A stretch of 16,828 nt of DNA, from NCBI GenBank assembly GCA_023399595.1, contig JAEWOR010000022.1, forward strand, positions 1-16,828, read 5' to 3'. The first letter of the stretch is position 1. The number at the start of each line of letters is the position of its first letter. Of this stretch, positions 6,364-14,158 are shown piece after piece. The DNA comes from Bacteroidota bacterium. Its GTDB lineage: Bacteria > Bacteroidota > Bacteroidia > Flavobacteriales > Weeksellaceae. Position numbers and translations under genes: made by a program. Below the pieces are notes generated by a model. It was not told where the DNA came from, did no database searches, and was given only the letters and a program-made list of their open reading frames with translations.

Positions 6364-6499
6364 AAATAAATTCAAGAAATTTGCATTAATGAATTTTCTT
6401 GAAGTCGATATTCAGGGTGTTGAAATTCCAGCAGATAGAAAATTATGGTAATTTTTTAAGAGTTTGTAAATATTTTTTGTAAAACCTTTAACCTAAAAA

Positions 6500-6516
6500 T
6501 CCGTAAAGATTACGGA
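6500..6516. promoter_or_regulatory. Perfect inverted repeat just before the PLP-enzyme gene
   Basis: TCCGTAA-AGA-TTACGGA is a perfect 7+3+7 inverted repeat ending 10 bases before the ATG at 6527. It overlaps a weak -7-like GAAATTTG (6515-6522). It could be an operator for a dimeric regulator or an RNA hairpin; no T-run follows, so it is not a terminator. Confidence 0.4.
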
Positions 6517-6526
6517 AATTTGCAAA

Positions 6527-7429
6527 ATGGAAATTCCAGAAGTTACAGTTCCCATAACTCCAATTTCTCTTGAGAGAAATATTCAGCTTTTTATTAAAAG
6601 AGAAGATTTAATACATCCAGAGATTTCAGGGAATAAATACTGGAAGCTTTTTTTTAATATTAAAAACTATCTTAATCACCTTCCTAAAAATCCTCGCATT
6701 ATTACATTTGGTGGAGCTTTTTCCAATCATATTGCTGCAATTTCGGCTCTTGGAAAAGAGTTTAATATTCCAACATTAGGTATTATTCGTGGTGAAGAGT
6801 TGCAAAATTCATGGTTGCAAAATCCAACTTTAGAATTGGCTTATCAAAATGGAATGCGTTTTAAATTTGTAACTCGCGAAAATTATAGAGATAAAGATCA
6901 ACTTGCTCAAAACTTCAAAAGTCATTATCCAAACGCTATTATTATTCCTGAAGGAGGAAGCAATCATCTTGCTGTAGAAGGCGTTAAAATGATGCTCAAT
7001 TCCGATACTAAAGATTTTGATTATCTTTGCATTGCAGTTGGAACGGGAGGAAGCGTTGCAGGAATTTCTCAGTTTTGTGAAGAAGATCAAAAAGTTGTAG
7101 GATTTAAAGTGGTGAAAGATGCGAGTTTAGAAACTAAAATATCTGAGTTAACTTCTAAGCAAAATTTTAATCTGATTGATGCAAGCTTTGGTGGTTATGG
7201 TAAATTTAATGATGAATTAATTGCATTCATCAACGATTTTAAAATGAAGTATGGAGTTCCATTAGAACCCATTTACACTGGGAAAATGATGATGAAGGTT
7301 TTCGAACTCATCCATGATGGTTATTTCCCTGATGGTGCAAAAATTTTGTGTTTTCATACAGGTGGTTTGCAAGGGATAAAAGGTGCAAATCAGTTTTTAG
7401 AAAAACACAATAGAGATTTAATTTTATAA
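6527..7429 (+). CDS. PLP-dependent ACC deaminase/D-cysteine desulfhydrase family enzyme
   Basis: A 300-residue fold-type II PLP enzyme. The PLP lysine is Lys37 in the HPEISGNKYWKL block. SNH at 66-68 follows FGGAF, the usual PLP-ring contact. IPEGGSNHLAVEG (140-152) and the phosphate-binding loop GTGGS (172-176) follow. Family members cleave D-cysteine to pyruvate, H2S and ammonia, or 1-aminocyclopropane-1-carboxylate to 2-oxobutyrate and ammonia. True ACC deaminases are rare, and D-cysteine desulfhydrase-like activity is the safer guess. The length suits the short bacteroidete members. It precedes the glucosaminidase gene by 68 bases on the same strand. The palindrome 10 bases upstream may regulate it. 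Confidence 0.85.
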   Translation: MEIPEVTVPITPISLERNIQLFIKREDLIHPEISGNKYWKLFFNIKNYLNHLPKNPRIITFGGAFSNHIAAISALGKEFNIPTLGIIRGEELQNSWLQNPTLELAYQNGMRFKFVTRENYRDKDQLAQNFKSHYPNAIIIPEGGSNHLAVEGVKMMLNSDTKDFDYLCIAVGTGGSVAGISQFCEEDQKVVGFKVVKDASLETKISELTSKQNFNLIDASFGGYGKFNDELIAFINDFKMKYGVPLEPIYTGKMMMKVFELIHDGYFPDGAKILCFHTGGLQGIKGANQFLEKHNRDLIL

Positions 7430-7497
7430 CATTTGAAAATTAGTAACATTAGTATTGAAAAAAGTTGCAGATTTCATAAAAAAAGAAAAAAAATAAG

Positions 7498-8547
7498 ATG
7501 AAAAGACTCTTTCTATTAATCAGCCTTTTGGTTTTATCAAAATTTTCAGCTCAAGGATGGGCTAATGATGAACAGTATATTCAAAGATTCGCTGGGTACG
7601 CGGTAGAAGAAATGGAAAAGTACAAAATTCCAGCTTCTATTACTTTAGCACAAGGTTTATTAGAAACTGGTGGTGGACAAAGTAGACTGGCGCAACAAGG
7701 GAATAACCATTTCGGGATTAAATGTAAAGAAGATTGGACGGGTAAAACCATGTCTCATACAGATGATGCACCTAATGAGTGTTTTCGGGTGTATGACGAT
7801 CCTAGAAAATCTTACGAAGACCATTCTATTTTTCTAGCAACAAGAAAGTACTACACTAAACTTTTCGATTTAGATATTAAAGATTACAAAGCTTGGGCGC
7901 ATGGTCTGAAAAGAGCTGGTTATGCTACCAATCCAAGATACGCTTATATACTTATCAGTAAAATTGAAAAATATAAATTGTACGAATACGATAATACCAA
8001 TTCTAAGGATGTATTGTATACCATTACAAAACAATATCCAGGCTTTAAAAACGACAATGTATATTTGGCGAAAAATGAGCCTAAAAAAGAATATAGAAAA
8101 ACAATAATTCCTACCGAGGAAAAATCTCCCAAAGTTTACGCACAACCCGCAAGAAGCTACGAAAGAACAAAAAGCAAAGCAGAAGTTTTGAATACCATGC
8201 TTGTGAAAAATCATCCGAACGGAGGTTTGAAATTTGTAGTAGTTCCCGAAGATACAACAGTAAAATTCCTTTCCAATAAATTTGGTATTAGCGAAAGTAA
8301 AATCATGAAATGGAATGAGCTGAACGGAAAACAGTTAAAGAAAAATAGCATTGTTTTCTTGGAATCTAAAAATTCAGACGGAAATGTTCCCACTTACAAA
8401 AGTGAAGCTGGAGAAAGCATGTACGATATTGCCCAAAAATTTGGCGTAAAACTCAATAAGTTATACGCTAAAAACCGTATGGATGAAAATCAAAGACCAA
8501 CAAACGGACAATTGATTTATCTTCAAGAGAAAAAACCTAGAAATTAA
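7498..8547 (+). CDS. Secreted glucosaminidase (GH73-like) with two LysM domains
   Basis: A 349-residue exported peptidoglycan hydrolase. The signal peptide (1-18 or so) ends in KFSAQ. Residues 24-165 form the glucosaminidase (FlgJ/LytG-type) domain: IPASITLAQGLLETGGGQS with Glu56 as the probable catalytic acid, GNNHFGIKCKEDW, FRVYDDPRKSYEDHSIFL and HGLKRAGYATNPRYA, all standard blocks. A Lys/Pro-rich linker (about 165-235) leads to two LysM repeats, about 243-290 (VVPEDTTVKFLSNKFG) and 298-345 (SEAGESMYDIAQKFG), which bind glycan. It should cut GlcNAc linkages in the cell wall, for example in growth or daughter-cell separation. The order PLP enzyme - glucosaminidase - hemL is, as far as I recall, also seen in related Weeksellaceae. 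Confidence 0.9.
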   Translation: MKRLFLLISLLVLSKFSAQGWANDEQYIQRFAGYAVEEMEKYKIPASITLAQGLLETGGGQSRLAQQGNNHFGIKCKEDWTGKTMSHTDDAPNECFRVYDDPRKSYEDHSIFLATRKYYTKLFDLDIKDYKAWAHGLKRAGYATNPRYAYILISKIEKYKLYEYDNTNSKDVLYTITKQYPGFKNDNVYLAKNEPKKEYRKTIIPTEEKSPKVYAQPARSYERTKSKAEVLNTMLVKNHPNGGLKFVVVPEDTTVKFLSNKFGISESKIMKWNELNGKQLKKNSIVFLESKNSDGNVPTYKSEAGESMYDIAQKFGVKLNKLYAKNRMDENQRPTNGQLIYLQEKKPRN

Positions 8548-8567
8548 ATTTTTTATTTTAATATAAT

Positions 8568-8648
8568 CCGGGTGATAAATCTTGATTTTTAAACCACCCC
8601 GTCAAAAATTCTCATGAATTTTCGACACCCCTCCAGAGGAGGGGAATT
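8568..8648. repeat. Two-hairpin element before hemL, probably a dispersed intergenic repeat
   Basis: The 121-base gap between the glucosaminidase gene and hemL holds two adjacent hairpins. GTCAAAAATTC-TCAT-GAATTTTCGAC (8601-8626) is an 11-bp stem with one mismatch. CCCCTCC-AGA-GGAGGGG (8628-8644) is a perfect 7-bp stem. An additional GGGTG at 8570-8574 can pair with CACCC just before the first hairpin. The block is locally GC-rich. I believe near-identical elements recur between genes in Chryseobacterium-type genomes, but copy number cannot be seen here. There is no T-run, so it is a poor terminator; as RNA it would form the hemL leader. Confidence 0.5.
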
Positions 8649-8668
8649 AAATACCACTAACTAATACA

Positions 8669-9952
8669 ATGAGATACCAAAGAAGTTCAGCCTTATTTGA
8701 TGAGGCTTACAAGTACATTCCTGGTGGTGTAAATTCACCGGTAAGAGCCTTTAAATCTGTTGGAGGCGTTCCTGTTTTTATGAAATCGGCAAAAGGAGCT
8801 TACCTTACAGATGCGGATGATCATATTTATATAGATTATATCAATTCTTGGGGACCTGCTATTTTAGGGCATACTCATCCAGAGGTTTTAGAAGAATTAA
8901 AAATTCAGGCGGACAAAGGCTTTTCTTTTGGTGCACCTACAGAATTGGAAACTGAAATCGCAAAATTAATTGTTGAAAACGTACCGAATATCGACCAAAT
9001 CCGTATGGTTTCTTCAGGAACTGAAGCTTGTATGAGCGCTATTCGATTGGCGAGAGGTTTTACGGGAAGAGATAAATTCATCAAGTTTGAAGGATGTTAT
9101 CACGGGCATTCAGATTCTTTCTTAATAAAAGCGGGTAGTGGAGCGGCTACTTTTGGAAACCCAAACTCACCTGGAGTTACAGCAGGAACGGCTAAAGATA
9201 CTTTGTTGGCGAAATATAACGATGCTGAACAAGTGGCTGATATTTTCAGAAATAATGCAGGAGAAATAGCGGCGGTAATTGTAGAGCCTGTTGCGGGAAA
9301 TATGGGTTGCGTGCTTCCGGAAAATAATTTCTTACAAGATTTAAGAAAAATTTGTGACGAAAATGGTGCCTTATTGATTTTTGATGAGGTGATGACGGGT
9401 TTCCGTTTGGCTTTTGGTGGGGCTCAAGAAGTTTTTAATGTAAAGGCTGACTTGGTAACTTTCGGGAAAGTAATTGGTGGAGGACTTCCAGTAGGCGCTT
9501 TTGCGGGAAGAAACGAAATTATGGACCATTTGGCTCCAAAAGGCGGTGTTTATCAAGCAGGAACGTTGAGTGGGAATCCTTTGGCGATGAGAGCAGGATT
9601 GAAAACTTTACAATTAATTAAAAACGATGCTGAATTCTACAATAGGATTAATAAAACCACAGAAGCTTTAGATTTCGGAATTGGAAAAATTTTAAATGAA
9701 AAAGGAATTGAGCATAAAATCAACAGAAAAGGTTCTATGATGTCTGTGTTTTTCCATACCCATAGAGTTTCAAATTTTGATGAAGCTGCAGAAGCTAATC
9801 ACTCTTTGTTTAATAATTTCTTTCATCAAATGTTAACTCAGGGGGTCTATCTTCCTCCAAGTGGTTATGAGACTTACTTTATTAGTGATGCTATTAAAGA
9901 AAAAGAGATTGAAATGACTTTGGAAGCCGTTAGAAAATTTGAATACAGTTAG
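8669..9952 (+). CDS. hemL: Glutamate-1-semialdehyde 2,1-aminomutase
   Basis: A 427-residue PLP (or PMP) enzyme of the C5 tetrapyrrole pathway that converts glutamate-1-semialdehyde to 5-aminolevulinate in the cytosol. It has the fold-type I class III aminotransferase layout: YIPGGVNSPVRAF at the N-terminus, MVSSGTEACMSAIRLAR, FEGCYHGHSD, VIVEPVAGNMG and FDEVMTGFR. The PLP lysine Lys267 sits in TFGKVIGGGLPVGAFAG, close to its position in other HemL proteins. The length is normal (about 425-430). No other heme gene is adjacent. The two-hairpin element lies in its leader, and a strong inverted repeat follows its stop. Confidence 0.97.
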   Translation: MRYQRSSALFDEAYKYIPGGVNSPVRAFKSVGGVPVFMKSAKGAYLTDADDHIYIDYINSWGPAILGHTHPEVLEELKIQADKGFSFGAPTELETEIAKLIVENVPNIDQIRMVSSGTEACMSAIRLARGFTGRDKFIKFEGCYHGHSDSFLIKAGSGAATFGNPNSPGVTAGTAKDTLLAKYNDAEQVADIFRNNAGEIAAVIVEPVAGNMGCVLPENNFLQDLRKICDENGALLIFDEVMTGFRLAFGGAQEVFNVKADLVTFGKVIGGGLPVGAFAGRNEIMDHLAPKGGVYQAGTLSGNPLAMRAGLKTLQLIKNDAEFYNRINKTTEALDFGIGKILNEKGIEHKINRKGSMMSVFFHTHRVSNFDEAAEANHSLFNNFFHQMLTQGVYLPPSGYETYFISDAIKEKEIEMTLEAVRKFEYS

Positions 9953-9986
9953 GATTTAAAATAGTAAATTCAACTCAAAATAGAAT

Positions 9987-10013
9987 CCCTCAGATCGAAG
10001 ATCTGAGGGGTTT
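9987..10013. terminator. Terminator between convergent hemL and the surface lipoprotein gene
   Basis: CCCTCAGATC-GAA-GATCTGAGGG is a perfect 10-bp stem (9987-9996 with 10000-10009) with a 3-base loop, followed by GTTT. The T-run is short, but the stem is strong and sits between two convergent genes, so it can serve both strands. Confidence 0.7.
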
Positions 10014-10045
10014 ATGTTAATATAAAGAAAACTAAATAAAATGTT

Positions 10046-11263
10046 TTATTGTAATGCAGCTAATAAATTAACCCCATCTACTGTTGCCCAAGCTCCAGGA
10101 ACAAGGCTTACTTTGTTCACTGTATTTGTATTTGTGAATGTTTTAGCATTTGCTGGTGTGTACGCATACCCCCAAACTCCTGCTTGATCGGAATTGATGT
10201 AGTTAATAGGTTCCACTTTAATTTTGTTAGCATTTACTTGACTGGTTTCTGTAGCAGCATCTTGAATTAAAACAGAATATGCTTTTTGAGAACCAATGTT
10301 TTTGTATCCGCTAATAAATACATTAGAGAAAATTCCTGAGCCTTGTTTTTTAAACTGAATAGCAGAAATTTCTGCAGAGTTAGCACTTTCAGGGTTAGTG
10401 TTGGCATCTCTAATAAGACTTACGTTAGAGATTTTTGGTGCGATGTTGTCTGCATTTCCAGAAGCTTCAATCTCCATTCCGAAGTTACCAGTACCCGTTT
10501 GGAAAGCATACCAGTTAGTATTGTTTTGTCCACTCCAAGCATCTTGCCAATCGAAAGAGTCATCGTAATTTCCATAAGAAACTAGGTTTTGAGCACTTAC
10601 AGTTCCTCCGAAGAATTCATAACCATCATCTGTTCCTTTATAAGCCACAAGATTTTCAAGAATAGTTCCTGCGCCTACTGCGTAGAAAGTCATAGAGTTG
10701 GTTTCTGAGGTTCCATCACCAATCTTTTTACCTGCATATTCTACTCTTACAAACTTCATAATTCCCGAGTTAGAATTAGTGTCTGTTCCTCCGTAGCTTA
10801 AGTTGTTTCCATCTTCGGAATTTGCAGATGTATTTCCGTTAGCAGCTTTTATAGGTGCGTTTCCGTATAATGTAATTCCTCCCCAATCTCCTGGAGTTTT
10901 TGTAGCTGTAGTAAATACAATTGGTTCTGAAGCTGTTCCTTGTGCATTAATTTTTCCGTCTTGTAGAATCACCAAAGAACTTGCTGTTTGAGCGGTAAAG
11001 TTGGCTCCTGCTTCAATAGTTAAAGTAACTCCTGCAGCAACTTTTACTACTCCTTTTAAAGTATAATTTCCTTTTTTTATTAGTAAATCTTTAGTGATAG
11101 ATCCTTCTAAAATTCCTCCATTTGGTAAAATTCCATCTGTAGGAGGTGTCATAATTGTATTTCCTTCGTTTCCTAAACCATCATTAATGTCTATTGAACA
11201 TGATGTTAATGTTAAACCTGCTATTAAAGCTAGTGAACATAGTGATAAAACTCTTTTTTTCAT
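10046..11263 (-). CDS. Right-handed beta-helix-like surface lipoprotein, partner of the TonB-dependent receptor
   Basis: A 405-residue lipoprotein. The lipobox LTSC puts the acylated Cys at 22, followed by SIDINDG, an acidic start resembling the Bacteroidetes lipoprotein surface-export signal, so I infer exposure on the cell surface. From about 55 the chain is rich in Gly/Asn/Ser short strands typical of parallel beta-helices: GDWGGITLYG (125-134), FVRVEYAG (171-178), TDDGYEFFGGTV (211-222), DDSFDWQDAWSG (234-245). It has no SusD-like TPR helices and no T9SS C-terminal signal. I do not know a proven function; such proteins are seen beside TonB-dependent receptors. It follows the receptor gene after 38 bases, so the pair forms an operon. 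It probably captures or processes the receptor's substrate. Confidence 0.75.
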   Translation of the reverse strand: MKKRVLSLCSLALIAGLTLTSCSIDINDGLGNEGNTIMTPPTDGILPNGGILEGSITKDLLIKKGNYTLKGVVKVAAGVTLTIEAGANFTAQTASSLVILQDGKINAQGTASEPIVFTTATKTPGDWGGITLYGNAPIKAANGNTSANSEDGNNLSYGGTDTNSNSGIMKFVRVEYAGKKIGDGTSETNSMTFYAVGAGTILENLVAYKGTDDGYEFFGGTVSAQNLVSYGNYDDSFDWQDAWSGQNNTNWYAFQTGTGNFGMEIEASGNADNIAPKISNVSLIRDANTNPESANSAEISAIQFKKQGSGIFSNVFISGYKNIGSQKAYSVLIQDAATETSQVNANKIKVEPINYINSDQAGVWGYAYTPANAKTFTNTNTVNKVSLVPGAWATVDGVNLLAALQ

Positions 11264-11301
11264 TTTATTTTAGATTTATTTAATTTATTGAATGTGGTTG
11301 T

Positions 11302-13959
11302 TTAGAATGTGTATCCTAATGTTAAGTTGAAGTTTACTCCTCTGTAATAGTTTGTAAGAATGTCGTTGCCATCTTCTAATTGCAATGGCGTGTAGTTATG
11401 GTCTCCAAGACGTATTTTATATTGACTGTCTAAAAGGTTTTGTACAGCAAATTTTACATTCCAGTTTTTATTGATTTGGTTTTGATAAACAAAATCTAAC
11501 TGATGGAAAGGTTTTTCGTAATAGTTATCTGTTCCGGCTCCACCTGTTGCAAAAATTTTACTTCCAGAAATATTGTAGATTAAAGAGAAGGTTTTTGCGA
11601 AATTATCTTTGTTTTTGTATTCGTATTTCAAGTCTGCGTTTATCGTATAAGGTGCAGCTCCTTGTAATCCTCTTTTACGAAGTTTTTCTCCAGTTTCTTT
11701 AAACCATTTTGGTTCTTCCATTTTCAGCTGATCTTCGCTTCTTTCTACATTGGTATGCATAAGCGTTGCATTGGCTGCTAATGAAAATTTGTTAAGAGAT
11801 TCGGAAATTCTTCCTAAGTTGACAATCCCTTCCAATTCTACTCCTAAAAGGTCTGCTTTTTTTGCATTAAAGAAAGTAATGGTGGATCCAGTTGCGTCTC
11901 CAGAAGCTACTAATGAGCGTTCTATAGCATTGTCTATTCTTTTAGCGAAAACATTTACTGCAAACAATTCTTTGCTGGTTGGGAAGTATTCCCATTTTAA
12001 ATCGAAATTGTAGTTGTCACTCGACTGAATATTTTGGTTTCCTAAGATGTTTACGTTATCTGGACTAATGTATTTAATAGGCATCGTTTCTATTAAGATA
12101 GGTCTTGTAACGGTTTTACTGAAAGAGAATCTTAAGTTGTTTTTGTGGTTTAATGCCTTTTTGATGGATAATGATGGTAGGAAATAGTTTTTATCCTTTT
12201 CGATATTTGTTTTCTCTGTAGCGCTTATCTCTGAATATCTGATAATTGTTTTATCGTTCTCGAATCTTGCACCTAATAAAATATCCCAAGTTTCTGAAGG
12301 CTTATAATTAATGTTAGCATATCCACCGTTTACAAACTGATAGAAGCTTGAAAAATACTGAGAAATATCCGAACCTTCTTGGTAATAAAGGTTTCCATCT
12401 TTAATAGATTGATTGAAAATCTCTTGTGGCTGGTCGACATTTACAACAAATGGATTGTTGTTGTTGCCTCTTTTCCCGAAAATAAAACGGTAAGAGGTTT
12501 TTCTAAGGTCAGCAAAACCATTATATCCTAATGTAATCTGTATTGGATAATCTTTCTTGTCACCCTTTTCCCCTAAGTTCATTTGATATTCTGCATATGC
12601 AGATCCATAAAACCTTGAGTTTACATCTAAATACTGACGGATAAGGTTGTTCCCTCCATAGTTCATCATTATTTGGTCCGTTGGAAGAAAGTTTCCGGGG
12701 TTGGTAATGTCTTCTCTATTTCCTTCAATGATTTTTCTGTCGGGCTGACTGTAGTTGTTAATTACATAACTTCCTCCAGCTTTTACGCTATGTCTTTCGT
12801 TTATTTTTTGTGAAGCGGTAAGCTGTAAATCCAAAAATCTAGAAATATCTAACTGATTGGTTCTAAAGAATCCAAAAGTTTTATTTTGGGTTAAACCATC
12901 TTTGTAACCGTAATTATCTTCAATAATGTTGTCTGCGGTTTGTAGATAAATGGCGTTAAGGTTTACATTTGTTCCTCTGTTTTTGTAGCCTAAACCTAAT
13001 AATACTGAAGATTCAGTTTCATAGTTGTATTGTTTACGCTTTAGGAAGTTCATATTGTCTATAAGACTGCTAGCACCATTGGTCCCCTGAAGAACTCTGA
13101 ACTGGTTATTGTTACCTTCTTTGTATTCGTATTTTGTTCCTTGATTTAAGGAGAATAGGAAACTTAAATTTGCATTTTCACCCGTTCTAAATTTCTGAGC
13201 TGTTGTAAAACCAATGCTTGTATTGGGCATAGATTTTACATTGTCCACATTCCAAGAGTCTTTAAAAGCGTTTAAGGATTCATCTTTAGAAAATACATAG
13301 TTGTCGGGTCTTGAGTTTCTTACTTGCTCTGGCAAACGTCTGTCTTGGGAGTTTAATCCAAGATATCCCGTCATTCCAGAAGCTCCTTCAGCTACCTTAA
13401 AGTTATCTCTAAAAGTGCTTAAAGTATTTACTCCTACACTAAATTCTATTTTTGTAAATGGTTTATCTATAGATAGCGTTTCAATATCAAAGGTTGCACC
13501 TGCAAAATCTCCGTATAAATTAGAATTGAAGGTTTTATAGATATTCAGTTTTCCTACTACATCCGTTGGAAATTGCTTTAAAGCAATAATTTTTTGAAAT
13601 GGGTTGTTAGATGGAGATCCTAATCCGTTAATCAATAGGTAATTGTATCTTTCCTCAAGTCCTCTTACAAATAATCCTCTTCCTTCTACAGCCGTAATAC
13701 CCGTTACTTTTGTGAGTCCTTGCTCTACATTAGAAATTCCTTTTCTGGAGATTTCTTCAGCACTTACAGCCTGTTTCTGAACAATGGCTTTTTTCTGTTC
13801 TCCTAATACAGCAGCTTCAGTTTTCTTATTACTGCTCGCTCTTATTTGTACAGCTTCAATGCTCTTTTCACTTTTTAAACTGTCTTTTTTTATCTCTTGT
13901 GCAGATAATACAGATCCGGATAAAAATAAAACCGCAATGCTAAGTTTATACATTTTCAT
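11302..13959 (-). CDS. TonB-dependent outer-membrane receptor, substrate unknown
   Basis: An 885-residue TonB-dependent transporter. The signal peptide ends at SVLSAQ (about 20). A TonB-box-like EAVQIRASS lies at about 35-43. The plug follows (about 50-165; GLTKVTGITAVEGRGLFVRGLEERYNYLLING, split here as GLTKVTGI, GLFVRGLEE and YNYLLING). The barrel ends in LTLGYTF with a terminal Phe. It lacks the carboxypeptidase-regulatory-like domain of SusC proteins. The operon continues into the beta-helix lipoprotein. It is divergent from a PhoB/PhoR-like two-component pair, so I infer two-component control of this uptake system, plausibly for phosphate or an organic phosphate. Two start ATGs (13959 and 13953) are possible. 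No perfect -7 box is present; TTCCTTTG (about 13990-13997) and AATATTTG (14038-14031) are one base off. Confidence 0.88.
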   Translation of the reverse strand: MKMYKLSIAVLFLSGSVLSAQEIKKDSLKSEKSIEAVQIRASSNKKTEAAVLGEQKKAIVQKQAVSAEEISRKGISNVEQGLTKVTGITAVEGRGLFVRGLEERYNYLLINGLGSPSNNPFQKIIALKQFPTDVVGKLNIYKTFNSNLYGDFAGATFDIETLSIDKPFTKIEFSVGVNTLSTFRDNFKVAEGASGMTGYLGLNSQDRRLPEQVRNSRPDNYVFSKDESLNAFKDSWNVDNVKSMPNTSIGFTTAQKFRTGENANLSFLFSLNQGTKYEYKEGNNNQFRVLQGTNGASSLIDNMNFLKRKQYNYETESSVLLGLGYKNRGTNVNLNAIYLQTADNIIEDNYGYKDGLTQNKTFGFFRTNQLDISRFLDLQLTASQKINERHSVKAGGSYVINNYSQPDRKIIEGNREDITNPGNFLPTDQIMMNYGGNNLIRQYLDVNSRFYGSAYAEYQMNLGEKGDKKDYPIQITLGYNGFADLRKTSYRFIFGKRGNNNNPFVVNVDQPQEIFNQSIKDGNLYYQEGSDISQYFSSFYQFVNGGYANINYKPSETWDILLGARFENDKTIIRYSEISATEKTNIEKDKNYFLPSLSIKKALNHKNNLRFSFSKTVTRPILIETMPIKYISPDNVNILGNQNIQSSDNYNFDLKWEYFPTSKELFAVNVFAKRIDNAIERSLVASGDATGSTITFFNAKKADLLGVELEGIVNLGRISESLNKFSLAANATLMHTNVERSEDQLKMEEPKWFKETGEKLRKRGLQGAAPYTINADLKYEYKNKDNFAKTFSLIYNISGSKIFATGGAGTDNYYEKPFHQLDFVYQNQINKNWNVKFAVQNLLDSQYKIRLGDHNYTPLQLEDGNDILTNYYRGVNFNLTLGYTF

Positions 13960-14058
13960 TATTTACTTCCTTTTATTTACTATTTTCTTTCGGTGCAAAG
14001 GAAGGCAAGTTTCAATGCTCAGTTGGTTTCCAAATATTTAATTATTTTTTAATTAAAT

Positions 14059-14135
14059 GTAAACAAGATGGTGTATATGTTAAGTTTGTGTAAACAATGA
14101 TTGTTGGGTTAATCCTGCGTTAAAATTTTGTTAAC
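14059..14135. promoter_or_regulatory. Array of GTTAA/GTAAA direct repeats with 11-bp periodicity (Pho-box-like)
   Basis: Six GT(T/A)AA elements lie in the divergent gap, all readable on the plus strand: GTAAAC 14059, GTTAAG 14079, GTAAAC 14090, GTTAAT 14108, GTTAAA 14119, GTTAAC 14130. The last three are spaced exactly 11 and 11 bases apart, and the pair 14079/14090 is also 11 apart. OmpR/PhoB-family regulators bind tandem direct repeats with about one helical turn (11 bp) spacing, and the Bacillus PhoP box uses a TTAACA-like unit at this spacing. The 14108 and 14119 units cover the -35 region of the regulator's promoter, and the 14130 unit overlaps its -7 box, so autoregulation is likely. 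The distal elements could act on the divergent receptor operon. Confidence 0.6.
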
Positions 14136-14139
14136 TTTG
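14132..14139 (+). promoter_or_regulatory. -7 box TAACTTTG of the response regulator gene
   Basis: An exact match to TAnnTTTG, 19 bases before the ATG at 14159. No -33 TTTG is found; the corresponding region carries the GTTAA repeats instead, as expected for a promoter activated by a bound PhoB-type regulator. Confidence 0.6.
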
Positions 14140-14158
14140 GACTAGCAAAAAAGTAAAA

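Noticed and set aside
6134..6364. 76-codon plus-strand frame over the decayed gene
   Set aside because: The minus strand keeps a promoter box, a membrane helix and a sensible soluble tail; the plus-strand product looks like antisense.
6389..6451. 20-codon frame MNFLEVDIQGVEIPADRKLW before the PLP-enzyme gene, a possible leader peptide
   Set aside because: No regulatory codon run, no terminator after it, and too short to separate from chance.
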